Below the pieces are notes generated by a model. It saw only the letters and a list, made by a program, of their open reading frames with translations, searched no databases and was not told where the DNA came from. Positions 1 to 6,946 of a stretch of 61,072 nt of DNA are shown one piece after another. Origin of the DNA: Candidatus Pacearchaeota archaeon (lineage in GTDB: Archaea; Nanobdellota; Nanobdellia; Pacearchaeales; GW2011-AR1); assembly GCA_016186425.1 (NCBI GenBank), contig JACPLR010000004.1, positions 1 through 61,072 of the forward strand, in the 5' to 3' direction. Each line of letters opens with the position of its first letter. The stretch's first letter is position 1. Both the position numbers and the translations under genes were made by a program.

Positions 1-218
1 GTTTTATCTTCTTTGATTGCTAAACCATTTATTTTTACTTTTTTTTCATTTAATATTTTTTTTAATTCCTTTCTCGTTTTAACAATTCCAAGAATTTCTC
101 TCATAATAATTAATAATGGTATGGAATCATTATTTCCACGGCTTGGAACAACTAAATATTTTGTGCCTTTTCTTGGTATCGGCCATCTTTTGCTGGTATT
201 ATGTCTTGTTATATGCAT
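1..218 (-). CDS. rps4e: Ribosomal protein eS4 (N-terminal part; runs off the window)
   Basis: Small-subunit ribosomal protein found only in archaea and eukaryotes. The visible N-terminal 72 residues start MHITRHNTSKRWPIPRKGTK and continue with a PSRGNNDSIPLLIIMREILG stretch and KTRKELKKIL, the expected opening of eS4 leading into its S4-type RNA-binding domain. The ATG at 218-216 lies 1 nt after the stop of the small upstream orphan, so the two are probably co-transcribed. The 3' part is outside the window. Position directly after uL24 is the standard archaeal order. Confidence 0.93.
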   Translation of the reverse strand, partial: MHITRHNTSKRWPIPRKGTKYLVVPSRGNNDSIPLLIIMREILGIVKTRKELKKILNEKKVKINGLAIKEDK

Positions 219-219
219 T

Positions 220-405
220 TTATTTTCTTATTTCTCCATTTAAAAATAATTTACTTGCTAATTCTTGAGAGTATAACTCTGATGTATCAACTTTTTCTCT
301 TAATAATTCTAATCCATATCCACAAGTGCATATTCCATCTCTTGGATTGTTATTAGCTAAAACTGAATATATTGTGCAATCTCCATCATGGTCTGTTTTT
401 ATCAT
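220..405 (-). CDS. Small orphan protein (61 aa) embedded between uL24 and eS4
   Basis: Not a recognised ribosomal protein. It begins MIKTDHDGDCTIYSVLANNN and contains a CTCGYG motif, giving three cysteines in the N-terminal half, then a charged helical C-terminal half. It follows uL24 by 1 nt and precedes eS4 by 1 nt, so spacing is operon-like and the frame is very probably translated. The GDCTIY...GICTCGYG pattern could bind a metal, but that is a guess. No function is assigned. Confidence 0.7.
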   Translation of the reverse strand: MIKTDHDGDCTIYSVLANNNPRDGICTCGYGLELLREKVDTSELYSQELASKLFLNGEIRK

Positions 406-406
406 T

Positions 407-817
407 TTATTTTTTCTCCTTTTCTTTTAGTTTATTATTTGATTTTCTTTTGATCATTTCAAGCCTTTTTTTATCATCCAAATTTAATGCCTGGATCTGA
501 AGGTTTGAGGGGTTAAACCAGACATTTAATTTTGCTCCGTCTTTCTTTTTTCTTTGTATTCCTTCAATTGCAACCCTTTTATTTTTAAAATCAACAATAT
601 TTATCTTTCCGGTTTTTTTCTTAAATTCCCCCACCATAATTTTTATTTCATCCCCATTTCTTATGGGGATATTTCTTTTTCCATATTCTTTTCTTAAGCT
701 CTTGCTTAGATTAGCACTCATTAGTTTTCTAACGTTAATTGGAGCATTTGCTAGGTATTTTCTCTGCTTTCTTGCTTGCTTGCTTCCTTTCCATGAAGCT
801 GAAAATTTTTGTTTCAT
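407..817 (-). CDS. rpl24: Ribosomal protein uL24
   Basis: Large-subunit protein that starts 50S assembly. The 136-residue sequence has the archaeal N-terminal basic region (SKQARKQRKYLANAP) followed by the KOW motif region (IRNGDEIKIMVGEFKKKTGKI) that contacts 23S rRNA, and ends in a Lys/Glu-rich tail. It sits between uL14 and eS4 as in other archaea, with a 61-aa orphan inserted just downstream. Confidence 0.95.
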   Translation of the reverse strand: MKQKFSASWKGSKQARKQRKYLANAPINVRKLMSANLSKSLRKEYGKRNIPIRNGDEIKIMVGEFKKKTGKINIVDFKNKRVAIEGIQRKKKDGAKLNVWFNPSNLQIQALNLDDKKRLEMIKRKSNNKLKEKEKK

Positions 818-839
818 TTTTTATTTTAATTATTTTTAT

Positions 840-1241
840 TTAAACAATTACCCTCGCAATTTTAGCTACGCTTGGCCATCTTTCCAAAACTTCTCTTGCA
901 ATAGGACCTTTAATCTGAGTTCCTTTAGGATTTCCTTTCTCATCTTTTAATAAAGCAACTGCATTATCACTAAAGGCTATTCTTTCTCCGGTTTTTCTTA
1001 CCCATGGCTTTTTCTGCCTTAAAACAACTGCATCAAATACCTGCCCTTTAATCTCTGGCTTGCCGACTCTTACACTTACCTTAACCCAGTCAGCAACTTT
1101 TGCAAACTGCTGTCTTTTTTTTGTTGTTTTTCCTTTTTTCACTCCCACAATCCTGACTATCTGCGCTCCGCTGTTATCTGCTGCAGTGAGCATGCTTCCA
1201 ATATTCAATCCACGTGTTACTTTTGCAGATATTGCTTTCAT
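840..1241 (-). CDS. rpl14: Ribosomal protein uL14
   Basis: Large-subunit protein at the subunit interface. The 133-residue sequence carries the family signature around GSMLTAADNSGAQIVRIVGV and VVLRQKKPWVRKTGERIAFSDNAV. Its ATG overlaps the stop of the upstream 127-aa orphan by 4 nt, which suggests translational coupling. Length and content are normal for archaeal uL14. Confidence 0.97.
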   Translation of the reverse strand: MKAISAKVTRGLNIGSMLTAADNSGAQIVRIVGVKKGKTTKKRQQFAKVADWVKVSVRVGKPEIKGQVFDAVVLRQKKPWVRKTGERIAFSDNAVALLKDEKGNPKGTQIKGPIAREVLERWPSVAKIARVIV

Positions 1242-1621
1242 TGTGAAACTCCATAAAATTCTAAAAATTTTCTATAATTATTATATTCCTCGCAAGAACT
1301 ATCAAATGCACAGCTACATCTTTCTCTACAAATTGGACCATTAGCATGATAAAATCTATTTTTTAAGATACTTTTTTTAGAATCAAATCTCTCTTCTTTG
1401 ATAAATGTAAAAATTGTTACTTTGGATGAACTCCATAAATTAAGCTTATCTATTTCAGACATTACAAATATTCCCTCATAAAAATGCCATCGACTATCAT
1501 TATCTATATATTCTAATCTCACTCTTTCTCCAGGTCTTATGTCTTCCAATTCTTCTCTAGTTCTTGCTAATTTCATAGTAGGATTAGTAGTTTCAATTAA
1601 TCTTTGTCTTGTGACATTCAT
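1238..1621 (-). CDS. Orphan protein (127 aa) inserted between uS17 and uL14
   Basis: Unrecognised soluble protein. It overlaps the stop codon of uS17 and the start codon of uL14 by 4 nt each, so it is integrated into the operon rather than a chance frame. The middle reads as beta-rich (RPGERVRLEYIDNDSRWHFY), followed by a cysteine cluster (CRERCSCAF, then SSC) and an ending YNNYRKFLEFYGV. The ending resembles the FRKFLGL ending of the 92-aa orphan at 5001-5279, and both begin with a G-E/K-R/Y-hydrophobic strand. They may be distant relatives. Function unknown. Confidence 0.75.
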   Translation of the reverse strand: MNVTRQRLIETTNPTMKLARTREELEDIRPGERVRLEYIDNDSRWHFYEGIFVMSEIDKLNLWSSSKVTIFTFIKEERFDSKKSILKNRFYHANGPICRERCSCAFDSSCEEYNNYRKFLEFYGVSQ

Positions 1622-2013
1622 TTTCTCTTCCCCATTGCCTGTTTAATTTCCTGCATTTTCTTTTTCATTTTATCATCAGCTTCCCTTATTTTTTTAACAG
1701 CAACAAAATGTATTATCTTGCTTAATGGCCGGCATTCCATTATCTGTATATAATCTCCAAGATTAATTTCATTTTTTAGAAATTCAGGAAGCCTTGCATG
1801 AAGTTTTGTTTTTGTTTTCAAGTATCTTTCATATTTTTTGACAAATTTTATTCTTTCGAATTCTATAGTAACTCTTTTATCAAATTTCCTTATAACATAT
1901 CCTTCAAATTTTCTTCCCCTAAATGAATATTCTTGAATTTTTTCTTGATTGGGAGTTTCAACTAAGCTTTTCATTTTTCCATCTTTCCCTTTAACTTTAC
2001 TATTTTTTTCCAT
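1618..2013 (-). CDS. rps17: Ribosomal protein uS17
   Basis: Small-subunit OB-fold protein that binds 16S rRNA. The 131-residue protein has the archaeal type N-terminal extension (Lys-rich, then EYSFRGRKFEGYVIRKFDKR) and the OB-fold core with YLKTKTKLHARLPEFL and GDYIQIMECRPLSK. An archaeal rnp1 gene is commonly found beside this point in the operon, but I see none between aIF1 and uS17. The downstream orphan overlaps it by 4 nt. Confidence 0.93.
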   Translation of the reverse strand: MEKNSKVKGKDGKMKSLVETPNQEKIQEYSFRGRKFEGYVIRKFDKRVTIEFERIKFVKKYERYLKTKTKLHARLPEFLKNEINLGDYIQIMECRPLSKIIHFVAVKKIREADDKMKKKMQEIKQAMGKRK

Positions 2014-2033
2014 TTTGTTTTTTTGTGTGAGGT

Positions 2034-2333
2034 TTATATTATTATTGTATTTTCTGAAAATCCAAGCGAAACCAGGATCGGCTTTATTTTTCTTCTGTGA
2101 TCTCCCTGAAGTTCAATTACATTGTCTTTTATTGTTCCTCCGCATCCTAGCTGTTCTTTTAACTCTCTTGCTATTTTCTTGATGTCAATTCCTTTTTCTA
2201 TTCCTGACACCATTGTTACAATCTTTCCAAATTTTTTCTTTATGGTTGTAACTTGGATTCTTTGTTCACTTTTTGCGATTTCTTCGCACACACATGCCTG
2301 CTTTGGCAGGCCGCATTTTGGACATATATCCAT
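2034..2333 (-). CDS. Translation initiation factor aIF1 (SUI1 family)
   Basis: Factor that promotes start-codon fidelity on the 30S subunit. The 99-residue sequence has the archaeal Cys-rich N terminus (C4, C7, C14, C16 in MDICPKCGLPKQACVCEE) and a complete SUI1 core with the conserved LKEQLGCGGTIKDNVIELQG block. Placement between uL29 and uS17 is the usual archaeal arrangement. Confidence 0.96.
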   Translation of the reverse strand: MDICPKCGLPKQACVCEEIAKSEQRIQVTTIKKKFGKIVTMVSGIEKGIDIKKIARELKEQLGCGGTIKDNVIELQGDHRRKIKPILVSLGFSENTIII

Positions 2334-2334
2334 A

Positions 2335-2532
2335 TTATGATTTTTTAATCATGTTTGTTTTTTGTTTCTGGATCATTAACAATTTTGATAATGTTTTTTT
2401 AATATCTCTTATCTTTACTTTTCCGCCTTTCTTTGCAGCAACTCTGGCTTTTATAAGTTCTATTTTTATTTCATCTATTTCATTGTTTACTTCATCTTTT
2501 GTCAGCTTTGACAGCTCTTTAAACTTTGTCAT
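2335..2532 (-). CDS. rpl29: Ribosomal protein uL29
   Basis: Small two-helix protein at the polypeptide exit tunnel. The 65-residue sequence has the helix-turn-helix coiled hairpin and ends with the typical KIRDIKKTLSKLLMIQKQK block. Its start overlaps the end of uS3 by 4 nt and its stop lies 1 nt before aIF1, so the three genes are tightly coupled. Confidence 0.93.
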   Translation of the reverse strand: MTKFKELSKLTKDEVNNEIDEIKIELIKARVAAKKGGKVKIRDIKKTLSKLLMIQKQKTNMIKKS

Positions 2533-3140
2533 TTTTTATTTTCATCAATTTTTACCAATTTAATTTGATCATGTATCTTTGCATCTGGATGAAGAATACT
2601 TACGCTAATTCCAACAGTTCCGGGCCTTGTTCTTGCAACAGCAGAAGCTCTATCAACAACCTTTGCACTATCTCCAACTTTTTTCAAATATCCCTTCTTA
2701 AATCTCCATGTTTTTGCCCTTTCGCTTGGGAGTTTTCCAGCAAGTTTTATTTCAGCCCCTAATGCCCCGGCATTAATTATTTCCTGCAATAACTTATATG
2801 CTACTATTTTGAATTTTATAGGCCCTGTATTTTCAAGGCTTATTGCAATTTCATCTGCAACCGCCTGTGCATCAAGATTTCTGTCTTTTATTTCTTGAAT
2901 TTCAATATGGGGGTTTTCTAAATTAAATCTCTTCTTTAAAACTTCAGTAAGCTTCTCAATTTTCTCTCCTCCACGCCCGATTATTAATCCAGGCTTGCTT
3001 GTAAGCATAACAACCTTTTCTCCAACTGGTGTGTACTCAATATTAACCTTGCTTACTTTTCCTTTTCCCAAATACAATTTTACAAATTCTTTTACTTTAA
3101 ATTCATCTTTCTTAAATGTGACAAATTTTCTTTCTTCCAT
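2529..3140 (-). CDS. rps3: Ribosomal protein uS3
   Basis: Small-subunit head protein with a KH domain. GLIIGRGGEKIEKLTE is the KH GxxG loop, followed by HIEIQEIKDRNLDAQAVADEIA and the C-terminal S3 domain up to RPGTVGISVSIL. I choose the ATG at 3140 (MEERKFVTF) over an earlier ATG at 3155, because 3155 lies inside the upstream hairpin element. The start is preceded by one nucleotide and then the CCTTGG hairpin that fills the uL22-uS3 junction. Length is about 203 residues. Confidence 0.95.
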   Translation of the reverse strand: MEERKFVTFKKDEFKVKEFVKLYLGKGKVSKVNIEYTPVGEKVVMLTSKPGLIIGRGGEKIEKLTEVLKKRFNLENPHIEIQEIKDRNLDAQAVADEIAISLENTGPIKFKIVAYKLLQEIINAGALGAEIKLAGKLPSERAKTWRFKKGYLKKVGDSAKVVDRASAVARTRPGTVGISVSILHPDAKIHDQIKLVKIDENKK

Positions 3141-3177
3141 TATAAAAGACACCAAGGTTTCTTTTATGAAGCTTCCT
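3138..3177 (-). repeat. CCTTGG hairpin element at the uL22-uS3 junction
   Basis: On the minus strand the hairpin spans 3167-3142: arm ATAAAAGA, AACC, TTGGTG, arm TCTTTTAT, with 26 nt and one A-G mismatch. The upstream AAGGAAGCTTC encodes the last residues of uL22 (KEAS), and the uL22 stop TAA lies within the 5' arm. The uS3 ATG follows after one A. If the stem folds, the AAGGA motif is brought to about 7 nt from the ATG. This is the only minus-strand copy in the window and the only one inside the S10 operon. Confidence 0.85.
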
Positions 3178-3790
3178 TCATTACCTTAGTTGCTACCTCC
3201 CGAGCTTTTATTAAAACATGAGTTCGTTTGAATTTAGTGTTTCCAAACCTATGATGCTGTACTGGCGCTTTATTCGGAATAGTTTCATAGATTATTGTTT
3301 TATCCAAGTCCATGCCATTAACATTGCTGTTTGCAGAAAGAGTTTTTAGCAGATTTATAAATTCCTTTGAAGCATTGACATGGTATTTTCCAGACATCAT
3401 CCCCTTTCCTCTTCTATGGGCCATTTCTCCCACTACTGGAACAGCCATTTTTTTCTTTATGACCTTCTCTAAGTCAGAAATTGCGGAAGAAATTTTTTTA
3501 TTTCGGATAAATTTGCCTATTGCAACACTATGCCTTAAGGATATTGGCAAATTTCTTCCATAAATAGTTGCTTCTGTTCTCTTTATTTTCTTTTCATCTT
3601 TTTTCTTGACTTGTTCTTTTGCTTCTTCAGATTTACTTTCCCCTGTTTTATCAATTTTTTTATCATCAATATTTTCCCTTTCTGATTTTGCAGCAGTTTT
3701 TGAAGCTTGAGCTATATATTCCTTATTTTTTATTTCTTTTCCTGCTTTCTCCTTAGGAATTCTTTGCTGTTTTAATTGTTCATCTGCCAT
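3164..3790 (-). CDS. rpl22: Ribosomal protein uL22 with long basic N-terminal extension
   Basis: Large-subunit protein lining the exit tunnel. The uL22 core starts near residue 75 (IYGRNLPISLRHSVAIGKFI) and includes the tunnel beta-hairpin region AHRRGKGMMSGKYHVNASKEF and the C-terminal APVQHHRFGNTKFKRTHV block. The first 70 residues are a Lys/Glu-rich low-complexity extension unusual for this family. The last codons and the stop overlap the CCTTGG hairpin element preceding uS3. Confidence 0.93.
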   Translation of the reverse strand: MADEQLKQQRIPKEKAGKEIKNKEYIAQASKTAAKSERENIDDKKIDKTGESKSEEAKEQVKKKDEKKIKRTEATIYGRNLPISLRHSVAIGKFIRNKKISSAISDLEKVIKKKMAVPVVGEMAHRRGKGMMSGKYHVNASKEFINLLKTLSANSNVNGMDLDKTIIYETIPNKAPVQHHRFGNTKFKRTHVLIKAREVATKVMKEAS

Positions 3791-3811
3791 TTTGTTTTTA
3801 TATGATTTTGG

Positions 3812-3857
3812 GAACCTTTAAAACCGATAGGTTTTTTGCTTGTCTTTTTAAAGGTTC
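3812..3857 (-). repeat. Intercistronic hairpin GAACCTTT/AAAGGTTC between uS19 and uL22
   Basis: Perfect 12-nt arms GAACCTTTAAAA (3812-3823) and TTTTAAAGGTTC (3846-3857) enclose a smaller stem AAACC/GGTTT. On the mRNA strand it lies just after the uS19 stop and about 20 nt before the uL22 ATG, followed by CCCAAAAT. Similar hairpins lie before uL4 (6926-6946) and before the site-2 protease (20641-20665). Confidence 0.8.
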
Positions 3858-3861
3858 ATTA

Positions 3862-4269
3862 TTATTTTACTGATCTTGAAGCAGAGCTTCTTGTTGCTCC
3901 AATGCCTGCTGCCCCATGCTTGACTGATTTTCTCGTTTGTGTAAATTCTCCAAGCCTATGGCCAAGCATTTCCGGAACTACTTTTACTGGCTCAAAAACT
4001 CTTCCGTTATGGACATATATTGTTAAATTAGCCATTTCAGGGACAATTATTATTTCTCTTTTGTGTGTTCTTATATTCTTGCCGTTTTCAGTGTACTTTT
4101 TGCATTTTGCAACAAACCTTTCAATTAGGTCGCTATTTCTTAATATAGTTCTCCTTTCTCTTGAAGGAAGCAATTTAGCAAATTCTCTTACATCTAGCTT
4201 TTTCAATTCTTCAAGGTTTTTTCCCCTGTATATAAATTCCTTTTTCTTTTCAATTATATCTTCTGCCAT
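3862..4269 (-). CDS. rps19: Ribosomal protein uS19
   Basis: Small-subunit head protein. The 135-residue sequence has the archaeal N-terminal extension with YRGKNLEELKKLDVREFAKLL and the conserved core IIVPEMANLTIYVHNGRVFEP, followed by PEMLGHRLGEFTQTRK. It starts 1 nt after uL2, consistent with translational coupling. Confidence 0.96.
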   Translation of the reverse strand: MAEDIIEKKKEFIYRGKNLEELKKLDVREFAKLLPSRERRTILRNSDLIERFVAKCKKYTENGKNIRTHKREIIIVPEMANLTIYVHNGRVFEPVKVVPEMLGHRLGEFTQTRKSVKHGAAGIGATRSSASRSVK

Positions 4270-4270
4270 A

Positions 4271-4999
4271 TTATTTTCCTCCTCCTTTCTTAACTCCAGT
4301 TCTTCTTGCTCTTATGCTTCCGACATTTGCTCCTGGAGGTGCATTTCTTTTAGGTATCTTTCCAAGGCCACCATGAGCTAAGTTCTTTCCTCTTCCAGAT
4401 CCAAATGGATGATCTATTGCATTCACTTTAACAGCAGATGTTCTAGGCCATAATTTGCTTTTTGTTCTCTTAATATAAAACATTTTGCCAGCTTTTAATA
4501 CAGGTTTATCTTTTCTTCCGCTACCGGCAATTACTCCTATTGTTGCCCTGCATTCATCATTAAATGTTTTCTCTTGTTTTGAAGGCATTAAAATAGTAAC
4601 ACTCCCAAAATCTTTTTTAGTAACCATCGCCGATCCTCCAGCAGTTCTTATAAACCTTCCTCCATCTCCAGACCTGGATTCAATATTAAACACTTGGGAT
4701 TTAGTAGGTATATCTTTAAGTTTCAAAATGCTTCCAGTTTTGGCTTCAGGATCATTATCAACTAAAATTTTTTGGCCCTCATATAAACCTTGAGCAGAAG
4801 GGTTATAAAATACTTCATTTCCTAATTTTATTTTTGCTAATGGAGATGAATGGCCTCCAGAATGAATAAGCTTTAATACTTCTCCTTCTCCACTTATTCC
4901 TTGCTTTGGATAGCCTATTTGGTATGAAAATGCTTTCCTTCTAACTCTGTATGTTAGGCTTCCATGCCCTCGTGCCTGTTGTATTATTGTTTTTCCCAT
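4271..4999 (-). CDS. rpl2: Ribosomal protein uL2
   Basis: Peptidyl-transferase centre protein. The 242-residue sequence starts MGKTIIQQARGHGSLTYRVR and carries the C-terminal signature block VNAIDHPFGSGRGKNLAHGG with the nearby IPKRNAPPGANVGSIRARRTG. It lies between the 92-aa orphan and uS19, each 1 nt away. Full length for archaeal uL2. Confidence 0.98.
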   Translation of the reverse strand: MGKTIIQQARGHGSLTYRVRRKAFSYQIGYPKQGISGEGEVLKLIHSGGHSSPLAKIKLGNEVFYNPSAQGLYEGQKILVDNDPEAKTGSILKLKDIPTKSQVFNIESRSGDGGRFIRTAGGSAMVTKKDFGSVTILMPSKQEKTFNDECRATIGVIAGSGRKDKPVLKAGKMFYIKRTKSKLWPRTSAVKVNAIDHPFGSGRGKNLAHGGLGKIPKRNAPPGANVGSIRARRTGVKKGGGK

Positions 5000-5000
5000 T

Positions 5001-5279
5001 TTAAGCTGTTAATCCTAAAAATTTTCTAAATGCTTCCTCATTAAAATCTCCAAATTGTACTGGTGCTGATGAAAAAGGAGAATGTGTTATAATACCTTCT
5101 TCATTTTGAATCATAAAATGTGAGTTAACAAAACAATTAGAAGAGTTATCATCATTAACAAATATATAATAACTGCCAATTTTTTTATAATATTTTGCAC
5201 TAACAATATCTTTTTTAGGAAATAATTCTATTCTATATTCTTTTCCTTCTTCTAATTTAATTTGTTTTAATCTTTCCAT
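5001..5279 (-). CDS. Orphan protein (92 aa) inserted between uL23 and uL2
   Basis: Unrecognised small protein placed 1 nt from both uL23 and uL2, so co-translated with them. Predicted beta-rich (EGKEYRIELF, YYKKIGSYYIFVNDD) with a short helical C terminus EEAFRKFLGL. It has two cysteines at most and no obvious catalytic motif. The C-terminal RKFLG and the N-terminal L-x-x-G-x-x-Y/V-R pattern are shared weakly with the 127-aa orphan at 1238-1621. Function unknown. Confidence 0.75.
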   Translation of the reverse strand: MERLKQIKLEEGKEYRIELFPKKDIVSAKYYKKIGSYYIFVNDDNSSNCFVNSHFMIQNEEGIITHSPFSSAPVQFGDFNEEAFRKFLGLTA

Positions 5280-5280
5280 T

Positions 5281-5523
5281 TTAAATCATGCCTAATTTAG
5301 TTGCAATATCAATTGCAGGATTTTTCCTGTTTAATTTAACATAAGCAATTTTATTTGGCCCTTTATTTAAGATATTAACTTTTTCTACTTTGACATTGAA
5401 TATTTTTTCAACTTCTTTTTTTATTTTTGTTCTAGTATCTTTAGAATCAACTTGGAATACAATTACATTTTCAAGTTCAATAAGCCTTATTGCCTTTTCA
5501 GTTGTCAGTGGTTTCTTTATCAT
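5281..5523 (-). CDS. rpl23: Ribosomal protein uL23
   Basis: Exit-tunnel protein that docks SRP and other targeting factors. The compact 80-residue sequence has the family start KPLTTEKAIRLIELENVIVF and VEKIFNVKVEKVNILNKGPNK, without the long basic extension of eukaryotic homologues. It follows the exonuclease gene by 1 nt. Confidence 0.95.
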   Translation of the reverse strand: MIKKPLTTEKAIRLIELENVIVFQVDSKDTRTKIKKEVEKIFNVKVEKVNILNKGPNKIAYVKLNRKNPAIDIATKLGMI

Positions 5524-5524
5524 T

Positions 5525-6151
5525 TTATTTTTTATTTGTAATATTTAAGTGTGAAGGAATTTTAAATTGAGTATATTCCGGAAATAGATTTTTTCCATCA
5601 ATTAATCTTGAAAAGCATTCTCCGCCAAGTTTGGCATCTTCTAAAGCATTATGCGCTTTTCTATTATCTTCCATACCACAGAGGTTGAGAACATTCTTTA
5701 AATCCATTTTACTATACCCTTCACTAAATAAAAATTTCCCATTTATATTATGATAAATAGTCTGTGCAATTGAATGCAAATCAAAAGCTCTGTAATGAAA
5801 AGGCATTTTTAGTCCATATTTCCTTGATTTTAAAGTTATCATTGCAACATCAAATTGCGGGTTTTGTGAAGCTAAATTTTTCATATCTACTTTATCAAAC
5901 CATTTAAAAAATTTTGATAATAGTTCTTTCTGAGGCTGTTTTTTATTATCTCTCAATTCTAATTCTGTCTTGCCAATAACTTCTAGAACAGGCTTATTTC
6001 CAGCATTTATAATTTCATCTTCATCATCTATTCTTGATTCTTCTAAGAAGTAATTTTTAGGGTTGTTAAGATCAATAGCACCAATCTGCCAAATGCCACA
6101 TCTTACGAGATCAACGCCGCTAGTTTCTATATCTATAAATACAGGTTTCAT
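5525..6151 (-). CDS. DEDDh 3'-5' exonuclease (DnaQ/RNase T-like) inside the ribosomal operon
   Basis: A complete DEDDh exonuclease fold of 208 residues: D7 and E9 in FIDIETSG, D101 in SQNPQFD, and H167/D172 in AHNALEDA. All catalytic acids and the histidine are present, so it should be active on single-stranded nucleic acid ends. Its ATG overlaps the uL4 stop by 4 nt and its stop lies 1 nt before uL23, so it is expressed with ribosomal proteins. A role in RNA trimming or in DNA proofreading cannot be told from sequence alone. This is an unusual place for this family. Confidence 0.9.
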   Translation of the reverse strand: MKPVFIDIETSGVDLVRCGIWQIGAIDLNNPKNYFLEESRIDDEDEIINAGNKPVLEVIGKTELELRDNKKQPQKELLSKFFKWFDKVDMKNLASQNPQFDVAMITLKSRKYGLKMPFHYRAFDLHSIAQTIYHNINGKFLFSEGYSKMDLKNVLNLCGMEDNRKAHNALEDAKLGGECFSRLIDGKNLFPEYTQFKIPSHLNITNKK

Positions 6152-6900
6152 TTCCCTTTCTCCTTAACGCTTATTTTATTTAAATTTTCCAAGTCTTTAA
6201 TGGCATTTTCAGTGTAAACTGTTAACCTTCCAAGCGGATAAAGATCTTTGAGTTCAATATCATCAACTTTTTTGCTTTCAACGAATTTTGTTTTTATCTT
6301 TTCATTATTTCCTGTAATAATCAGGAGTTTCAAGGATGATAAATTGCCAAGAATCTTTTTTAAGCTTGCATTTAACTGCCCGGTTTTTAATTCAGTTATT
6401 TTTGATTCAACAACAATTGGAAGCTTTCCTATTTCTATTTTAGAATTATCTGAAATTCTTTTATATCTTCTTTTTACCAAATCCTCTTTAGCTGTTGAAG
6501 AAATAGCCGAGGTTAAAGCAATATTATACTCTTTTTTGTTTATTTTTTTATTTTTTAGAAAATGTGCTATTTTTGGTGGATGAGCTCTTCTTCCGCCTCT
6601 TGTCCCAGAAACTTCAGCGCCAATCCAGTAAAACTGCGTTCCTCTTCTCCACATTGTTTTTCTTGGTATTCTTGAAATGCCCCTTCCATAATGGCTTCTC
6701 CATTTATGCCTTATATGCCTTATAACTCCCGATGCTGAATGTTTTTTTCCAGCTTCAAGCTCAGGTGAATATGGCTGTATTATTTTTTCAGCTTCAAATG
6801 TTTTCTGTACAATATCTTCCCTTATTTTTTCAGAGAACAAGCTGGGTAAGTCAATGTCTTTAATTTTCTTTCCATCAATTGATAATATTTCTGTTTTCAT
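6148..6900 (-). CDS. rpl4: Ribosomal protein uL4
   Basis: Exit-tunnel protein of the large subunit, 250 residues. The signature tunnel loop is visible as HKWRSHYGRGISRIPRKTMW with RGTQFYWIGAEVSGTRGGRRAHPP. The C-terminal part matches the archaeal L4e domain (LYPLGRLTVYTENAIKDLENL). It is separated from uL3 by a hairpin and a 25-nt A/T-rich spacer without an obvious Shine-Dalgarno. Confidence 0.96.
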   Translation of the reverse strand: MKTEILSIDGKKIKDIDLPSLFSEKIREDIVQKTFEAEKIIQPYSPELEAGKKHSASGVIRHIRHKWRSHYGRGISRIPRKTMWRRGTQFYWIGAEVSGTRGGRRAHPPKIAHFLKNKKINKKEYNIALTSAISSTAKEDLVKRRYKRISDNSKIEIGKLPIVVESKITELKTGQLNASLKKILGNLSSLKLLIITGNNEKIKTKFVESKKVDDIELKDLYPLGRLTVYTENAIKDLENLNKISVKEKGK

Positions 6901-6925
6901 TTTGTTTATTTTTTATATTTTTTGG

Positions 6926-6946
6926 GAACCTTTTTTTAAAAGGTTC
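6926..6946 (-). repeat. Intercistronic hairpin between uL3 and uL4
   Basis: Arms GAACCTTTT (6926-6934) and AAAAGGTTC (6938-6946) pair perfectly around a 3-nt loop. On the mRNA strand the uL3 stop codon TGA is part of the 5' arm, and the hairpin is followed by CCCAAAAAATAT and the uL4 ATG. Same family as the hairpins at 3812-3857 and 20641-20665. Confidence 0.8.

Noticed and set aside
663-950. Plus-strand frames opposite the ribosomal-protein genes
   Set aside because: They are hydrophobic Phe/Leu/Ser-rich mirror frames of highly basic ribosomal proteins, with no start signals or homology features.
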